From DAIPKP01 sp964539095 (lineage in GTDB: Bacteria; Synergistota; Synergistia; Synergistales; Aminiphilaceae), in NCBI GenBank assembly GCA_964539095.1, contig CAZIFL010000029.1, positions 1-39,934 of the forward strand: a stretch of DNA of 39,934 bases. The letters run 5' to 3'. A program made the position numbers and the translations under genes. The notes beneath the pieces are model-generated. The model made no database searches. It was not told the origin of the DNA and saw only the letters and a program-made list of their open reading frames with translations. Below, piece by piece: positions 1 to 7,834 of this stretch (the first letter of the stretch is position 1; every line of letters begins with the position of its first letter).

Positions 1-1823
1 GTGCTCACCGTTTCGGGGTTGTTGTTGATCATCACCGCCCGGTATCCCCGGCGTTGGATGGCCTGCACTGCCTTAACGCAGCAGTAGTCGAACTCCACCC
101 CCTGGGCGATCCGTATGGGTCCCGAGCCGAGTACCGCCAGGCTTTTGCAGGGGGTGGAGGATTCCGGGTTTTCCGGGAGGAGATCCCCCTTCATCCCCCA
201 GGAGGAGTACCAGTATCCCGACCCCGAGGGCACCTCCCCGGCGCAGCCGTCCACCTCACGAAAGGCGGGGCTCAGCGCCGGAGATGCCTGGGCGTACCGG
301 GCCATGAGCTTTTCCGAAGTAATGCCGGTATATTCTCTTATGGTGCCATCCGGAAGCCCTATCTCCTTGGCGTGTCGCAGAAGCTCCTCCGAGGGTTCTT
401 TACGGGCCTTTGAAAGCTCCTGAAGAACCAGGGTGATCTCCCGAAGCTCTTCGATGAAGTATGGGTGAATATGAGTTTTGAGAGCGATCTCTTCCCCGGA
501 TACCCCCAGGAGAAGAAGCTCCATAATGGATTCCAGCCTCCGGTGGGTGGGGGTGAGGCAGGCTTTCCAGAGGTTTTCCCGGGTATCGAGCCCCTCCGAA
601 GAGGGGAGGTGTGATTTACCGTCCAGGGAACGGAAGGCCTTAAGCAGGGCTTCGGTAAAGCTGCTCCCCAGCCCCAGCACCTCCCCGGTGGCCTTCATGA
701 TGGTTCCCAGGGAGACATCCGCTCCGGGAAAGCTCCCGAAGGGCCAGAGAGGCACCTTGAGGGCCACGTAGTCCAGGGCGGGCTCCATGAGGGCGCTTCC
801 GGTGCCCGTCACGGGATTGGGCATTTCTGTAAGGGCCTTTCCCAGGGCGATCTTGGCGGCCATCCGGGCGATGGGATATCCCGTGGCCTTGCTCGCCAGG
901 GCGCTGGAGCGGCTTGCCCGGGGGTTCACCTCGATGATGACGTACTCCGAGCTGTCCGGGCTGATGGCGAACTGCACGTTGCAGGCCCCCCGGATATCCA
1001 GGGCATCCACGATCTCCAAAGCGGCGGAGCGCAGCCGCTGCCACTGGGTATCCCTAAGGGTAAGCACCGGGGCCACCACCACGGAATCCCCCGTATGCAC
1101 CCCCATGGGGTCGATGTTCTCCATGCTGCAGACACAGAGGCGGTTCCCGTAGATGTCCCGGAGCACCTCCGCCTCGATCTCTCGCCACCCCTGGAGATAG
1201 CGCTCCAGAAGTACCCGCCGTACCGGAGAAGCCCGAAGCCCCTCCGCCACCCGGATTTGCAGAGATTCCATGTCCCGGGCAACCCCTCCTCCGGTGCCCC
1301 CCAGGGTGAAGTCCGGTCGGATGATGAGGGGAAAGGGGTTGGAGGCGCTGAATTCCAAGGCCTCTTCCAGAGAGGAGACGCAGCGGCTCTCCACGATGGG
1401 TTGCCCGATCTGGAGCATGCAGCTCCGGAAATCGTCTCGTCCCTCGGCTCTCTGGATAGTCTCCACCGAGGTGCCGAGGATCTGGGTGCCGTATTCCTCC
1501 CAGATTCCCTGGGCGGCGCACTCCATACAGAGGTTCAGGGCGGTCTGGCCTCCCAGAGTGGCGATAACCCCTGCGGGGCGGTGCTTTTCCAGAATATGAC
1601 GCACCGTCTCTGCTGTGAGAGGGCGGATATAGACGTAATGTGCCAGCCCCAGATCCGTCTGGATGGTGGCAGGGTTGGAGTTTACAAGAATAACCGTATA
1701 GCCCTCTTCCCGAAGGGCCCGGCAGGCCTGGCTTCCGGAGTAGTCGAACTCCGCCGCTTGGCCTATCCGGATGGGGCCGGAGCCGAGAACGAGGATGGAA
1801 GATCCTTGGGGGAGCATGTTCAT
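1..1823 (-). CDS. carB: Carbamoyl-phosphate synthase large subunit, 5' part
   Basis: The large subunit of carbamoyl-phosphate synthase makes carbamoyl phosphate from bicarbonate, ammonia passed from CarA, and two ATP, for pyrimidine and arginine synthesis in the cytoplasm. About 607 codons are open to the window edge, so roughly the last 460 residues of a usual ~1070 lie outside. The N-terminus shows the classic GSGPIRIGQAAEFDYSG and VNSNPATIQTD motifs, then ATLGGQTALNL, an ATP-grasp domain with SMENIDPMGVHTGDS and EVNPRASRSSALASKATG, and near the edge the start of the second half with GSGPIRIAQGVEFDY. The start ATG overlaps the carA stop in an ATGA, so the two are translationally coupled. 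An alternative in-frame ATG lies two codons later. Function is secure; the unseen C-terminus is not judged. Confidence 0.96.
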   Translation of the reverse strand, partial: MNMLPQGSSILVLGSGPIRIGQAAEFDYSGSQACRALREEGYTVILVNSNPATIQTDLGLAHYVYIRPLTAETVRHILEKHRPAGVIATLGGQTALNLCMECAAQGIWEEYGTQILGTSVETIQRAEGRDDFRSCMLQIGQPIVESRCVSSLEEALEFSASNPFPLIIRPDFTLGGTGGGVARDMESLQIRVAEGLRASPVRRVLLERYLQGWREIEAEVLRDIYGNRLCVCSMENIDPMGVHTGDSVVVAPVLTLRDTQWQRLRSAALEIVDALDIRGACNVQFAISPDSSEYVIIEVNPRASRSSALASKATGYPIARMAAKIALGKALTEMPNPVTGTGSALMEPALDYVALKVPLWPFGSFPGADVSLGTIMKATGEVLGLGSSFTEALLKAFRSLDGKSHLPSSEGLDTRENLWKACLTPTHRRLESIMELLLLGVSGEEIALKTHIHPYFIEELREITLVLQELSKARKEPSEELLRHAKEIGLPDGTIREYTGITSEKLMARYAQASPALSPAFREVDGCAGEVPSGSGYWYSSWGMKGDLLPENPESSTPCKSLAVLGSGPIRIAQGVEFDYCCVKAVQAIQRRGYRAVMINNNPETVS

Positions 1824-2887
1824 GCGTGTTCTCCTTCTTTCCAGGTTGCCGCAGTTTTCAGGAAGGTGTCGAAGAGATGGTTTGCATCCCTCGGTCCGGG
1901 GCACGCCTCGGGGTGAAACTGCACTCCCAGGGCGGGGAATTCCCGGTGCCGGATTCCCTCCACCGTACCGTCTCCCAGGTGGCGGAACCATACGTCAAGT
2001 GCCGTTTCTTTTAGGGACTCCTCTTCGATGGCGTAGCCATGGTTTTGGCTCGTCACGTACCCCCGCCCTGTGGTGATATCCTGCACGGGCTGGTTGGCCC
2101 CCCGATGGCCGTAGGGGAGTTTAAAGGTCTTCCCCCCGCAGGCCAGAGAGAGAATCTGGGTCCCCAGGCAGATGCCGAAGAGGGGGAGTTTCCCCACAAG
2201 CTGCCGCACCGTGGCGATCTCTCGGGAGAGCACGCTGGGATCCCCCGGGCCGTTGCTCAGGATCAGCCCCGTAAGATCTTCTGCGAGGATCACTTTTGCA
2301 GAGGTATCCGAAGGAAAGCGTACCACCTCACACCCCCGCACTCGCAGCGACCGGGCGATGCCTTCCTTCATGCCGCAGTCGAGAATCCCTATGCGAAGGC
2401 TTCCCTCTCCCTGACGCAGGATCTTCTGGGGGGAGACTCGGGCCACGTGATCCGAAAAGGGAATCTCCCGAGGAGGAATCGCTTGGGAATCCAGACGTCC
2501 CCAGAGGGTGCCCCGGCTTCGGAGGTGGAGAATAAGCCCCCGACAGTCCATGTCCTCCCCCAGAGGGATATCCCACTCTTCAAGCCACTCTTCCAGCTGT
2601 AATGTTTCGGGAAGAGGGCTTCGGCGGATATGCTGGGTGAGCACCCCCGTAGTCCAGGGGCGGGAGCTTTCCAGATTTTCCGTGTCCACTCCGTAGACGT
2701 TTACCAGGGGAAAGGCGAAGATAAGGATCTGGCCGCAGTAGGAGGGGTCACTGATGGACTGGGGGTATCCCCCCTGGGAGGTGGTAAAAACCACCTCTCC
2801 CTCCCGGGGTGTTATGGGGCGGGAAGAGCGTCCCCACCACTGGGTGCCGTCCTCCAGGGTGAGGCAAAGTGCGTACGTTTCGGGCAT
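1820..2887 (-). CDS. carA: Carbamoyl-phosphate synthase small subunit
   Basis: This is the glutamine amidotransferase subunit, which hydrolyses glutamine and passes ammonia to CarB. It is 355 residues, near the usual length. The N-terminal CPSase domain includes VVFTTSQGGYPQSISDPSYCGQ. The C-terminal class I amidotransferase domain has the nucleophile Cys at about residue 240 (LFGICLGTQ), the GHRGANQPV segment, and His at about 325 (QFHPE). A longer frame begins 21 bases upstream, but the ATG at 2887 has a GGAGG ribosome site eight bases before it. It sits in an operon with carB, with a four-base overlap, behind the promoter at 2954-2981. No pyrimidine attenuator or PyrR-type leader is evident. 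Confidence 0.95.
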   Translation of the reverse strand: MPETYALCLTLEDGTQWWGRSSRPITPREGEVVFTTSQGGYPQSISDPSYCGQILIFAFPLVNVYGVDTENLESSRPWTTGVLTQHIRRSPLPETLQLEEWLEEWDIPLGEDMDCRGLILHLRSRGTLWGRLDSQAIPPREIPFSDHVARVSPQKILRQGEGSLRIGILDCGMKEGIARSLRVRGCEVVRFPSDTSAKVILAEDLTGLILSNGPGDPSVLSREIATVRQLVGKLPLFGICLGTQILSLACGGKTFKLPYGHRGANQPVQDITTGRGYVTSQNHGYAIEEESLKETALDVWFRHLGDGTVEGIRHREFPALGVQFHPEACPGPRDANHLFDTFLKTAATWKEGEHA

Positions 2888-2953
2888 GTTAAGACCTCCA
2901 CAAAACAATGGTTGCAGGACTGATAGAAAGTAAACCTCAGGACATTCTCCGGT

Positions 2954-2981
2954 ATTATACGTACCCTCCGTAATCCGTCAA
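2954..2981 (-). promoter_or_regulatory. Promoter of carAB
   Basis: On the minus strand TTGACG (2976-2981) and TATAAT (2954-2959) are separated by 16 bases, about 67 bases before the carA start. Both boxes are nearly consensus for a housekeeping sigma factor. Confidence 0.75.
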
Positions 2982-2987
2982 CCCCTT

Positions 2988-3345
2988 TCAAAAGGAGGAA
3001 GAAGAATGTCCTGCCAGGGATGTGACGGCATAGAAGCGAGGGCATACGTAAGTATACCAAGTTTTCTTCAACAAAGGCTTGACAACGGAATAGCTTGGTA
3101 TTACATTATTCGTAGCTTGCTACAAAAACAGAAGCAAGCATGGGATGGCAGAGCAGATGTGCGGAGCCCGAAAGAAGAGCAGTATGTTTTAAGGAGGAAA
3201 TGTATTCATGTGCCATTTCAGGTATGGTGATGCCGTGACCGCCCGGCACACAATATAATTTTTCGGAACTGCGCCGAACAAACACGGCGCCATGGATCTA
3301 AGGGAGCTGGCCTATACCGTCAAGCCCGATGGATAATGAATAATT
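2988..3345. other. Gene-poor stretch with short leftover reading frames
   Basis: No recognisable gene lies between carA and the ferredoxin gene. A frame starting at 3006 (MSCQGCDG...) follows a very good AAAGGAGG site, but its later part looks like no family I know and it ends at 3230. A second good AAGGAGG precedes a 16-codon frame (MCHFRYGDAVTARHTI), and a 14-codon frame (MDLRELAYTVKPDG) lies at about 3292-3336. These could be decayed gene starts or real small proteins. The promoter at 3079-3107 lies inside. Confidence 0.35.
3079..3107 (+). promoter_or_regulatory. Candidate promoter upstream of the ferredoxin gene
   Basis: TTGACA at 3079-3084 is a perfect -35 box, followed after 17 bases by TACATT (3102-3107). 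It would give a leader of about 250 bases before the gene at 3370, covering two short frames with good ribosome sites. Confidence 0.5.
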
Positions 3346-3369
3346 ATGAAGATTACGATGAGGGGAAAA

Positions 3370-4170
3370 ATGAAAATTCAATCGATAAAACTGGTCTATT
3401 TTTCACCCACGGGAACCACCAAGACGGTTCTTCAGAGCATTGCCCGGGGGATTACGCAATGCTCCGTGGAAAACATGGATATTACTATACCCGAGGCGAG
3501 AATCCGTCCTCTACACACCGCAGAAGATGATTTGCTCATACTTGGTGTGCCCGTGTATATGGGACGAGTGCCGGGGCTATTAGAGAGTTGGTTCCATGGG
3601 ATCCACGCTCGTCAGACTCCCACGGTATGTGTGGTGGTGTACGGAAACCGGACGTATGGCGATGCACTTCTTGAGTTGCATACCATGGTGAAAACCCGTG
3701 GATGCATCCCCGTCGCCGGGGCAGCCTATATTGGAGAACACTCCTTTTCAAGCTCCGAGCTTCCCACAGCCGAAGGCCGTCCGGATGCGGGCGATCTCAG
3801 GCATGCAGAGGCCTTTGGTCGCAAAATTCAGGAAAAAATCCTTTCCATGTCATCTCCAGATCAGGCTTCAGATATGCATATTCCTGGAGCCTATCCCTAT
3901 GAAGGTGTAACAAAACTCTGGAGTGTGGATTTCATCGCCGTGAGTCATGCATGTACGCAACAGGGTGTTTGTGCAGAAATTTGTCCTTCCGGAGCCATTG
4001 ATCCGGAGAATACCCAGATAATTGATACGGAAAAATGCATAAGTTGCTGTGCCTGTATCAAGGGTTGTCCGGAGCATGCCAGAACCATGAAAAAAGGCCC
4101 GGTTAAAGATGCGGCCATACGGCTTCATAGGCTTTACAAAGAGCGTAAGGACCCGGAATGTTTTATGTAA
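3370..4170 (+). CDS. EFR1-type flavodoxin-ferredoxin fusion protein
   Basis: A 266-residue cytoplasmic electron carrier of the EFR1 type, a flavodoxin-like FMN domain followed by a bacterial 2[4Fe-4S] ferredoxin domain. The N-terminal part has the flavodoxin phosphate loop FSPTGTTK and the segment GVPVYMGRVPGL. The C-terminal part has two cysteine groups. The second is canonical (CISCCACIKGCP). The first reads CTQQGVCAEICP, so a glutamine sits where the second cysteine normally is. Two upstream in-frame ATGs exist, but the ATG at 3370 follows an AGGGG site at good distance. Partner enzymes are not apparent; the neighbouring HxlR regulator may control it. Base composition is more AT-rich than carAB. 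The family is clear; the redox partner is unknown. Confidence 0.85.
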   Translation: MKIQSIKLVYFSPTGTTKTVLQSIARGITQCSVENMDITIPEARIRPLHTAEDDLLILGVPVYMGRVPGLLESWFHGIHARQTPTVCVVVYGNRTYGDALLELHTMVKTRGCIPVAGAAYIGEHSFSSSELPTAEGRPDAGDLRHAEAFGRKIQEKILSMSSPDQASDMHIPGAYPYEGVTKLWSVDFIAVSHACTQQGVCAEICPSGAIDPENTQIIDTEKCISCCACIKGCPEHARTMKKGPVKDAAIRLHRLYKERKDPECFM

Positions 4171-4236
4171 TGTTTTTGGAGGTTGATCCGTGTGACCGCA
4201 TCTCTCATAGTTTACAATCAAGAATAGCGGATTCTG

Positions 4237-4264
4237 TGCGATATACTGCGATGCATGCGATGCA
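4237..4264 (+). repeat. Tandem TGCGATGCA repeat, possible operator
   Basis: TGCGATGCA occurs twice head to tail (4247-4255, 4256-4264), and a partial copy TGCGAT lies at 4237-4242. A TATACT at 4242-4247 could be a -10 box. The repeats end about 12 bases before the HxlR start and cover the expected start of transcription, which suits an autoregulatory site. Confidence 0.4.
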
Positions 4265-4276
4265 TAAGGAGTTTAT

Positions 4277-4627
4277 ATGACAATTCCAATTCCAGGACAG
4301 CCTGTGAGAGGTTCGGAAACAGGGGTCCCCATTATGGCGCTTTTGGATTTACTTGGAAGAACCTGGGCCATGGGGGTGATATGGCAATTACAGGATGGCC
4401 CGCATACCTTCAGAAAACTTCAGGAACGGTGTGAGTCAATTTCTCCCTCCATTCTTAATAGCCGAATCAAGGACTTGCGAGAAGCCGATATTGCCGAGCG
4501 TACTCTGGATGGATACCAGTTGACGAAACGAGGCCGGGAACTCGTAACGCTTATTCGCCCTTTTGGAGAGTGGTCACGGGAATGGGCAAGAGAGGTGTTT
4601 TGTTTTACGGAGCTTCCCCAAGGGTAA
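4277..4627 (+). CDS. HxlR-family winged-helix transcriptional regulator
   Basis: A 116-residue DNA-binding protein of the HxlR family, which are dimeric winged-helix regulators often sensing reactive or redox-active compounds. The family pattern is visible: ALLDLLGRTWAMGVIWQLQDGPHTF, then FRKLQERCESISPSILNSRIKDL for the recognition helix region, and the wing with YQLTKRGRELV. It has no conserved N-terminal cysteine of the HypR type. Start ATG at 4277 follows AAGGAG. It lies downstream of the ferredoxin gene in the same direction, about 105 bases away, with tandem repeats just before it, so it may regulate itself and perhaps the ferredoxin. The ligand cannot be told. Confidence 0.88.
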   Translation: MTIPIPGQPVRGSETGVPIMALLDLLGRTWAMGVIWQLQDGPHTFRKLQERCESISPSILNSRIKDLREADIAERTLDGYQLTKRGRELVTLIRPFGEWSREWAREVFCFTELPQG

Positions 4628-4824
4628 AGCTCCTTCTCATGCCGATCTCTTATGGGGAGAGAAGGAGTTGAGATTTTTTAATCTCAAAACAGGAAAGCCC
4701 TCCTTTGAGTTACCCGGAAGCACTTTTTTTGTTGCTGAGAGCCAAAACATGGCGGACTATAAAGCGGGGTTTTGGGTGAAACTGGGGTATCGTTCTTGCA
4801 TGTCGGCATGGAGGTGTTTTGAAA

Positions 4825-5340
4825 ATGGTGGATCTTTCAGGGGAAACCGGGAAAAATCTTGCAGCGGTGTGCGGGCTTTATTGTGAGGCCTGTTCGTTGT
4901 TCATAGCCACGAAGGAGGATCCCGAAAGGCTGAAGCAACTGGCGGCAAAGTTTCAGCTTTCGGAGGAAGTTATGAGATGTTACGGGTGCCGTTCGGATAA
5001 AAGAGGCCCCTACTGCCAGCAATGTGCCATGTTTTCCTGTGCAGCGGAGCGGGGAGTCGATTTTTGCGTGGAGTGTCCGGAATATCCCTGCGAAAATCTA
5101 AAGGCCTTTCAGGCGGAAAGGCCTCATCGGATCGAGCTTTGGGAGGATCTCCAACGAATTGGAGCGGTGGGGTATATCCAGTGGCTGGAGGAGGCCCGGG
5201 AAAAATATTCCTGTCCCGCATGTAAAACTCTAAACTCCGCCTACGACCTGAAATGCAGAAATTGTGGAGAAGAGCCAAGCTGTGAGTACGTGGCGAAACA
5301 TGGGGAGGCGGTTCGAAAGGTTCTGGGCATTCCTAAATAA
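4825..5340 (+). CDS. DUF3795-type cysteine-rich protein
   Basis: A 171-residue cysteine-rich protein resembling DUF3795 proteins, common in anaerobes and without an established biochemical role. Cysteine motifs occur in order: CGLYCEAC near residue 14, CYGCRSDKRGPYCQQC, FCVECPEYPC, and a C-terminal rubredoxin-like knuckle CPACKTLNSAYDLKCRNC. This spacing suggests bound zinc or iron. A TTG two codons earlier is possible, but the ATG at 4825 sits eight bases after GGAGGTG. It closes the lower-GC segment and is followed by the terminator at 5395. The 197 bases between it and the HxlR gene hold no recognisable gene. Confidence 0.75.
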   Translation: MVDLSGETGKNLAAVCGLYCEACSLFIATKEDPERLKQLAAKFQLSEEVMRCYGCRSDKRGPYCQQCAMFSCAAERGVDFCVECPEYPCENLKAFQAERPHRIELWEDLQRIGAVGYIQWLEEAREKYSCPACKTLNSAYDLKCRNCGEEPSCEYVAKHGEAVRKVLGIPK

Positions 5341-5394
5341 AAAATCACAAAGCTTATGAGTGCGAAGGAATGTACGTTAGAATAGTGATTGTTT

Positions 5395-5420
5395 AAGGAG
5401 CCTCCGCCCGGAGGCTCCTT
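5395..5420 (+). terminator. Hairpin terminator
   Basis: A 12-bp perfect stem (5395-5406 with 5409-5420) around a two-base CC loop. The tail is only moderately T-rich. It follows the DUF3795 gene. Confidence 0.7.
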
Positions 5421-5593
5421 TCCATGTTTTTGCGTGCTGGAGTTTTCAAATGCCTTTTGCATTGCTCCGGACCTGGCAGGGGTTCTATACTTTTTTCGAA
5501 ATAAGGGTGCTGTTGGTGTAGAATCGGAAGCAGCGGTCCTAGTTTTTTTCAGGTGCTGAAAATCTGGGAGTGTAAAAGCTTGGGAGGGTTGTT

Positions 5594-6565
5594 ATGTTTG
5601 TTTGTGTTCTTGGTGATCTGTCGTGGGGGATCCTCCCCGGTTCGGAGCCTTGGAAAGAGGGAGGGGAAGAGGTTCCTCATCTCCACGCTGCCAGAGGGGG
5701 AGAGATCTTTATGGGGGTCTTTCCCCCGCCAAAGTCTTTTCCCCCTCTGGAAAAGACCTTTCCCTTCCTCTTCGCCCGGGGGGCGCTTTTAGAGACGGGC
5801 TTTCCCGCCCTGGTGGTTCGCAGCGGCTCCTGGAAGGCCCCGGAGATTCCCTTTATCGAAATGGGGGGTACCTCCCCGGAATACCCCCTCTCTCTGGAGG
5901 GGGAACAAGGTCGTTTTGCCCGAGGATTGCAGCTTGGAAGAGAGCTGGGGAAGATCACGGATCGTCTCGTTCTCGCAAATGCCGTTCCCGGAAGTGCCCT
6001 GGGGAGCCTGTTACTCCTCCGGGGGCTGGGGGCGGAGGAGGAAAAACTCCTCTCGGATGTGGAAGAAATCTCTTCTCAGAGAGACCTTCTCTGGAAGGAT
6101 TATGCCTCAAAGACGGGGATTCGCGAGGGGGGGCTTCAGAATACCCCCTGGGAGGCGCTGCTCTTGAGCGGCGATCCCTCGCTCTCGGTGCTCGGTGGGA
6201 TTGCCGCAGGGGTGCCCCGGAGCTGTGAGGTGCTGCTTGCTGGGGATCTTGCCATGCTTGGGGTGGGGGCCTTTCTGCGTTCCCAGAAGATCCGGCGCCC
6301 TCTGGGGCTTGATCTCTTCCCCTCCCGAAACGAGGATATTCGCAGTCAAAGGGAAAAACTGGCGAAAAGCCTTCATCTGAAGTATCGGGAGGTCGCCCCA
6401 GGAACATTCTCCGGAGAATGGGGGAGCTTTCGAAAAGATGACGCCGGGGATCTGATGGGGATGGCGGGGGTTCTGCGCTATGCGCTGGATCTGGGGGTCT
6501 CTCAGGAGGATGTGCTCCAGAGAACCAGGCAGCTTCTGGATGCTTTCAGGGATTTTTCCGCATAG
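5594..6565 (+). CDS. CobT-like nicotinate-nucleotide phosphoribosyltransferase family protein (UPF0284 type)
   Basis: A 323-residue protein resembling the archaeal-type CobT-like family (TIGR00303, UPF0284). Related CobT enzymes transfer phosphoribose from nicotinate mononucleotide to the lower-ligand base of cobalamin. Supporting segments are NAVPGSALGSLLLLRGLG, matching the family's glycine-rich VPGGTTTAL loop, then PWEALLLSGDPSLSVLGGIAAG, and EVLLAGDLAMLGVGAFL, matching the family's LLAGGTQMLAV. Length fits. The start ATG follows GGGAGG by six bases. It is not beside other cobalamin genes in this window and is convergent with nikR. The loop lacks the run of threonines seen in canonical members, so the exact reaction is uncertain. 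Confidence 0.6.
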   Translation: MFVCVLGDLSWGILPGSEPWKEGGEEVPHLHAARGGEIFMGVFPPPKSFPPLEKTFPFLFARGALLETGFPALVVRSGSWKAPEIPFIEMGGTSPEYPLSLEGEQGRFARGLQLGRELGKITDRLVLANAVPGSALGSLLLLRGLGAEEEKLLSDVEEISSQRDLLWKDYASKTGIREGGLQNTPWEALLLSGDPSLSVLGGIAAGVPRSCEVLLAGDLAMLGVGAFLRSQKIRRPLGLDLFPSRNEDIRSQREKLAKSLHLKYREVAPGTFSGEWGSFRKDDAGDLMGMAGVLRYALDLGVSQEDVLQRTRQLLDAFRDFSA

Positions 6566-6620
6566 TCCGTACTCTCTGGACGCTCCGCACAGCCTACACA
6601 GGGTTGGAAGAGGAGCTGAA

Positions 6621-7034
6621 TCAAATCCCCGAGCCGCTGCTCCCCATGGCGAGAGAGGTGTGCAGAATCCCCTTGAGGGCCTTAAGCTTGTGGGAAAGCT
6701 CCTGCACCACCTCTGCCTTTCCCCGGACGGCGATAATCTCAAGGCAGGTATCGTGATCCAGGTGGATATGCTGGGTGGAGACGATGATTTTATAAAAGTC
6801 GTGTTGCACCTCCACCAGAGTGTTGGAAAGCTCCCGCTTGTGGTGATCGTAGACGAGGACGATGGCCCCCGCAACCTCCCTCCCCGATGTCCATTCGTTC
6901 TTTACCAGGCTCTCCCGGATCAGATCCCCGATAGCCTTGGAGCGGGTAGGGTAGTGCTGGGATGTGATGAGAGCGTCGAATTTCTCCAGCAGATCCTGGG
7001 GAAGGGATACGCTGAATCGGGTGAGACTGGACAT
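6621..7034 (-). CDS. nikR: NikR nickel-responsive regulator
   Basis: A 137-residue nickel-dependent repressor. The N-terminal ribbon-helix-helix is TRFSVSLPQDLLEKFDAL..., and the C-terminal ACT-like metal domain carries the nickel ligands in the usual arrangement: His in VQHDFYKI, His-x-His in STQHIHLDHDTCLEI, and the Cys of that segment. It would bind a palindromic operator near nickel uptake or enzyme genes when nickel is high. The ATG follows GAGGAG. It lies 41 bases after a receiver protein on the same strand, probably one operon. No nickel transporter or hydrogenase gene is in the window, so its targets are elsewhere. Confidence 0.92.
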   Translation of the reverse strand: MSSLTRFSVSLPQDLLEKFDALITSQHYPTRSKAIGDLIRESLVKNEWTSGREVAGAIVLVYDHHKRELSNTLVEVQHDFYKIIVSTQHIHLDHDTCLEIIAVRGKAEVVQELSHKLKALKGILHTSLAMGSSGSGI

Positions 7035-7075
7035 GGACAGATCTCCTCTCGGATTTCAGGATAATAATGTATTTT

Positions 7076-7513
7076 TTATGAAAGAGAAAAATGTTTCTCG
7101 ATTCCCTCCAGCAGTGCGGCCTTCCGGAAGGGTTTGCGGATAAAGCCATCCGCTCCTGCATGGAGAGAGGCGGATTCGTTTTCTGCCGTCACGTTGGCGG
7201 TGATCATCAGAATGATCACATCCTCACCCCCCGGAAGATCCCGGATCTTTTTGGTGGCCTCCAGGCCGTCCATAACCGGCATAAGGTGGTCCATGAGAAT
7301 GATATGGGGAGCCCAGCTCTGAAAGAGTTCCACAGCCTGGTTTCCCTCGTTGGCCTCGGCAACCTGAAACCCCTCTTTTGTGAGAATGTAGTAGAGGAGC
7401 TGGCGGTTTGTCTTCACATCGTCCACGATAAGCACCCGGAGATCCGACGGAGGGAGGCGTAACGTTTCGCCTTGGGAGATCGCTTCCGGGGGGGAGTCCT
7501 TTTGTCTATCCAT
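7076..7513 (-). CDS. Stand-alone receiver (CheY-like) response regulator
   Basis: A 145-residue single receiver domain with a 24-residue N-terminal extension. Phosphorylation site Asp75 (HIILMDHLMP), the acidic pair Asp31-Asp32 (LIVDDVKTN), the Thr/Ala switch region (MITAN) and Lys in FIRKPF are all present. No output domain follows, so it acts through protein contacts, as in a phosphorelay or motility control. The sequence is closest in style to receivers of hybrid sensor kinases. ATG at 7513 follows AAGAGGAAA. It is the first gene of a probable operon with nikR. Its kinase is not identifiable here. Confidence 0.85.
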   Translation of the reverse strand: MDRQKDSPPEAISQGETLRLPPSDLRVLIVDDVKTNRQLLYYILTKEGFQVAEANEGNQAVELFQSWAPHIILMDHLMPVMDGLEATKKIRDLPGGEDVIILMITANVTAENESASLHAGADGFIRKPFRKAALLEGIEKHFSLS

Positions 7514-7834
7514 AAGATTTCCTCTTTTCCGTATTGAAAGCTGGGAAAATCATCACGTTCTTTTATCCAGGGAAGAGGGAGGAAGGGCGGATCTGGCTCC
7601 TCTATTATAGAGTATTTTTGGGCGGAAAAACAGAAAAAGGATCTCCCCTGTACAAATACGTGGATTCTTTTCCCTCTCGTATGGTACAGTCTACCGTGTG
7701 TATCTCCGAAACTTTTTTCGGATACGAATGTCCTGGAAACAGGGTTCCCCTTCTTAGTAATCACCCGTGAGTTCCGGTTTCGCATGCCCTGAGAAAGAGT
7801 GCTTTTTTCGAAGAAGTCGCCGAGAGAGGAGTAG
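7514..7834. promoter_or_regulatory. Divergent intergenic region, receiver gene and GGDEF gene
   Basis: A minus-strand TATAAT lies at 7604-7609 within a small palindrome CTCTAT-T-ATAGAG (7600-7612), about 90 bases before the receiver gene. Its -35 is poor. A hairpin with stem CCGAAA/TTTCGG, extended by GTAT/ATAC with a bulge, lies at 7700-7725 in the likely leader of the plus-strand gene. No gene is seen. Confidence 0.4.
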
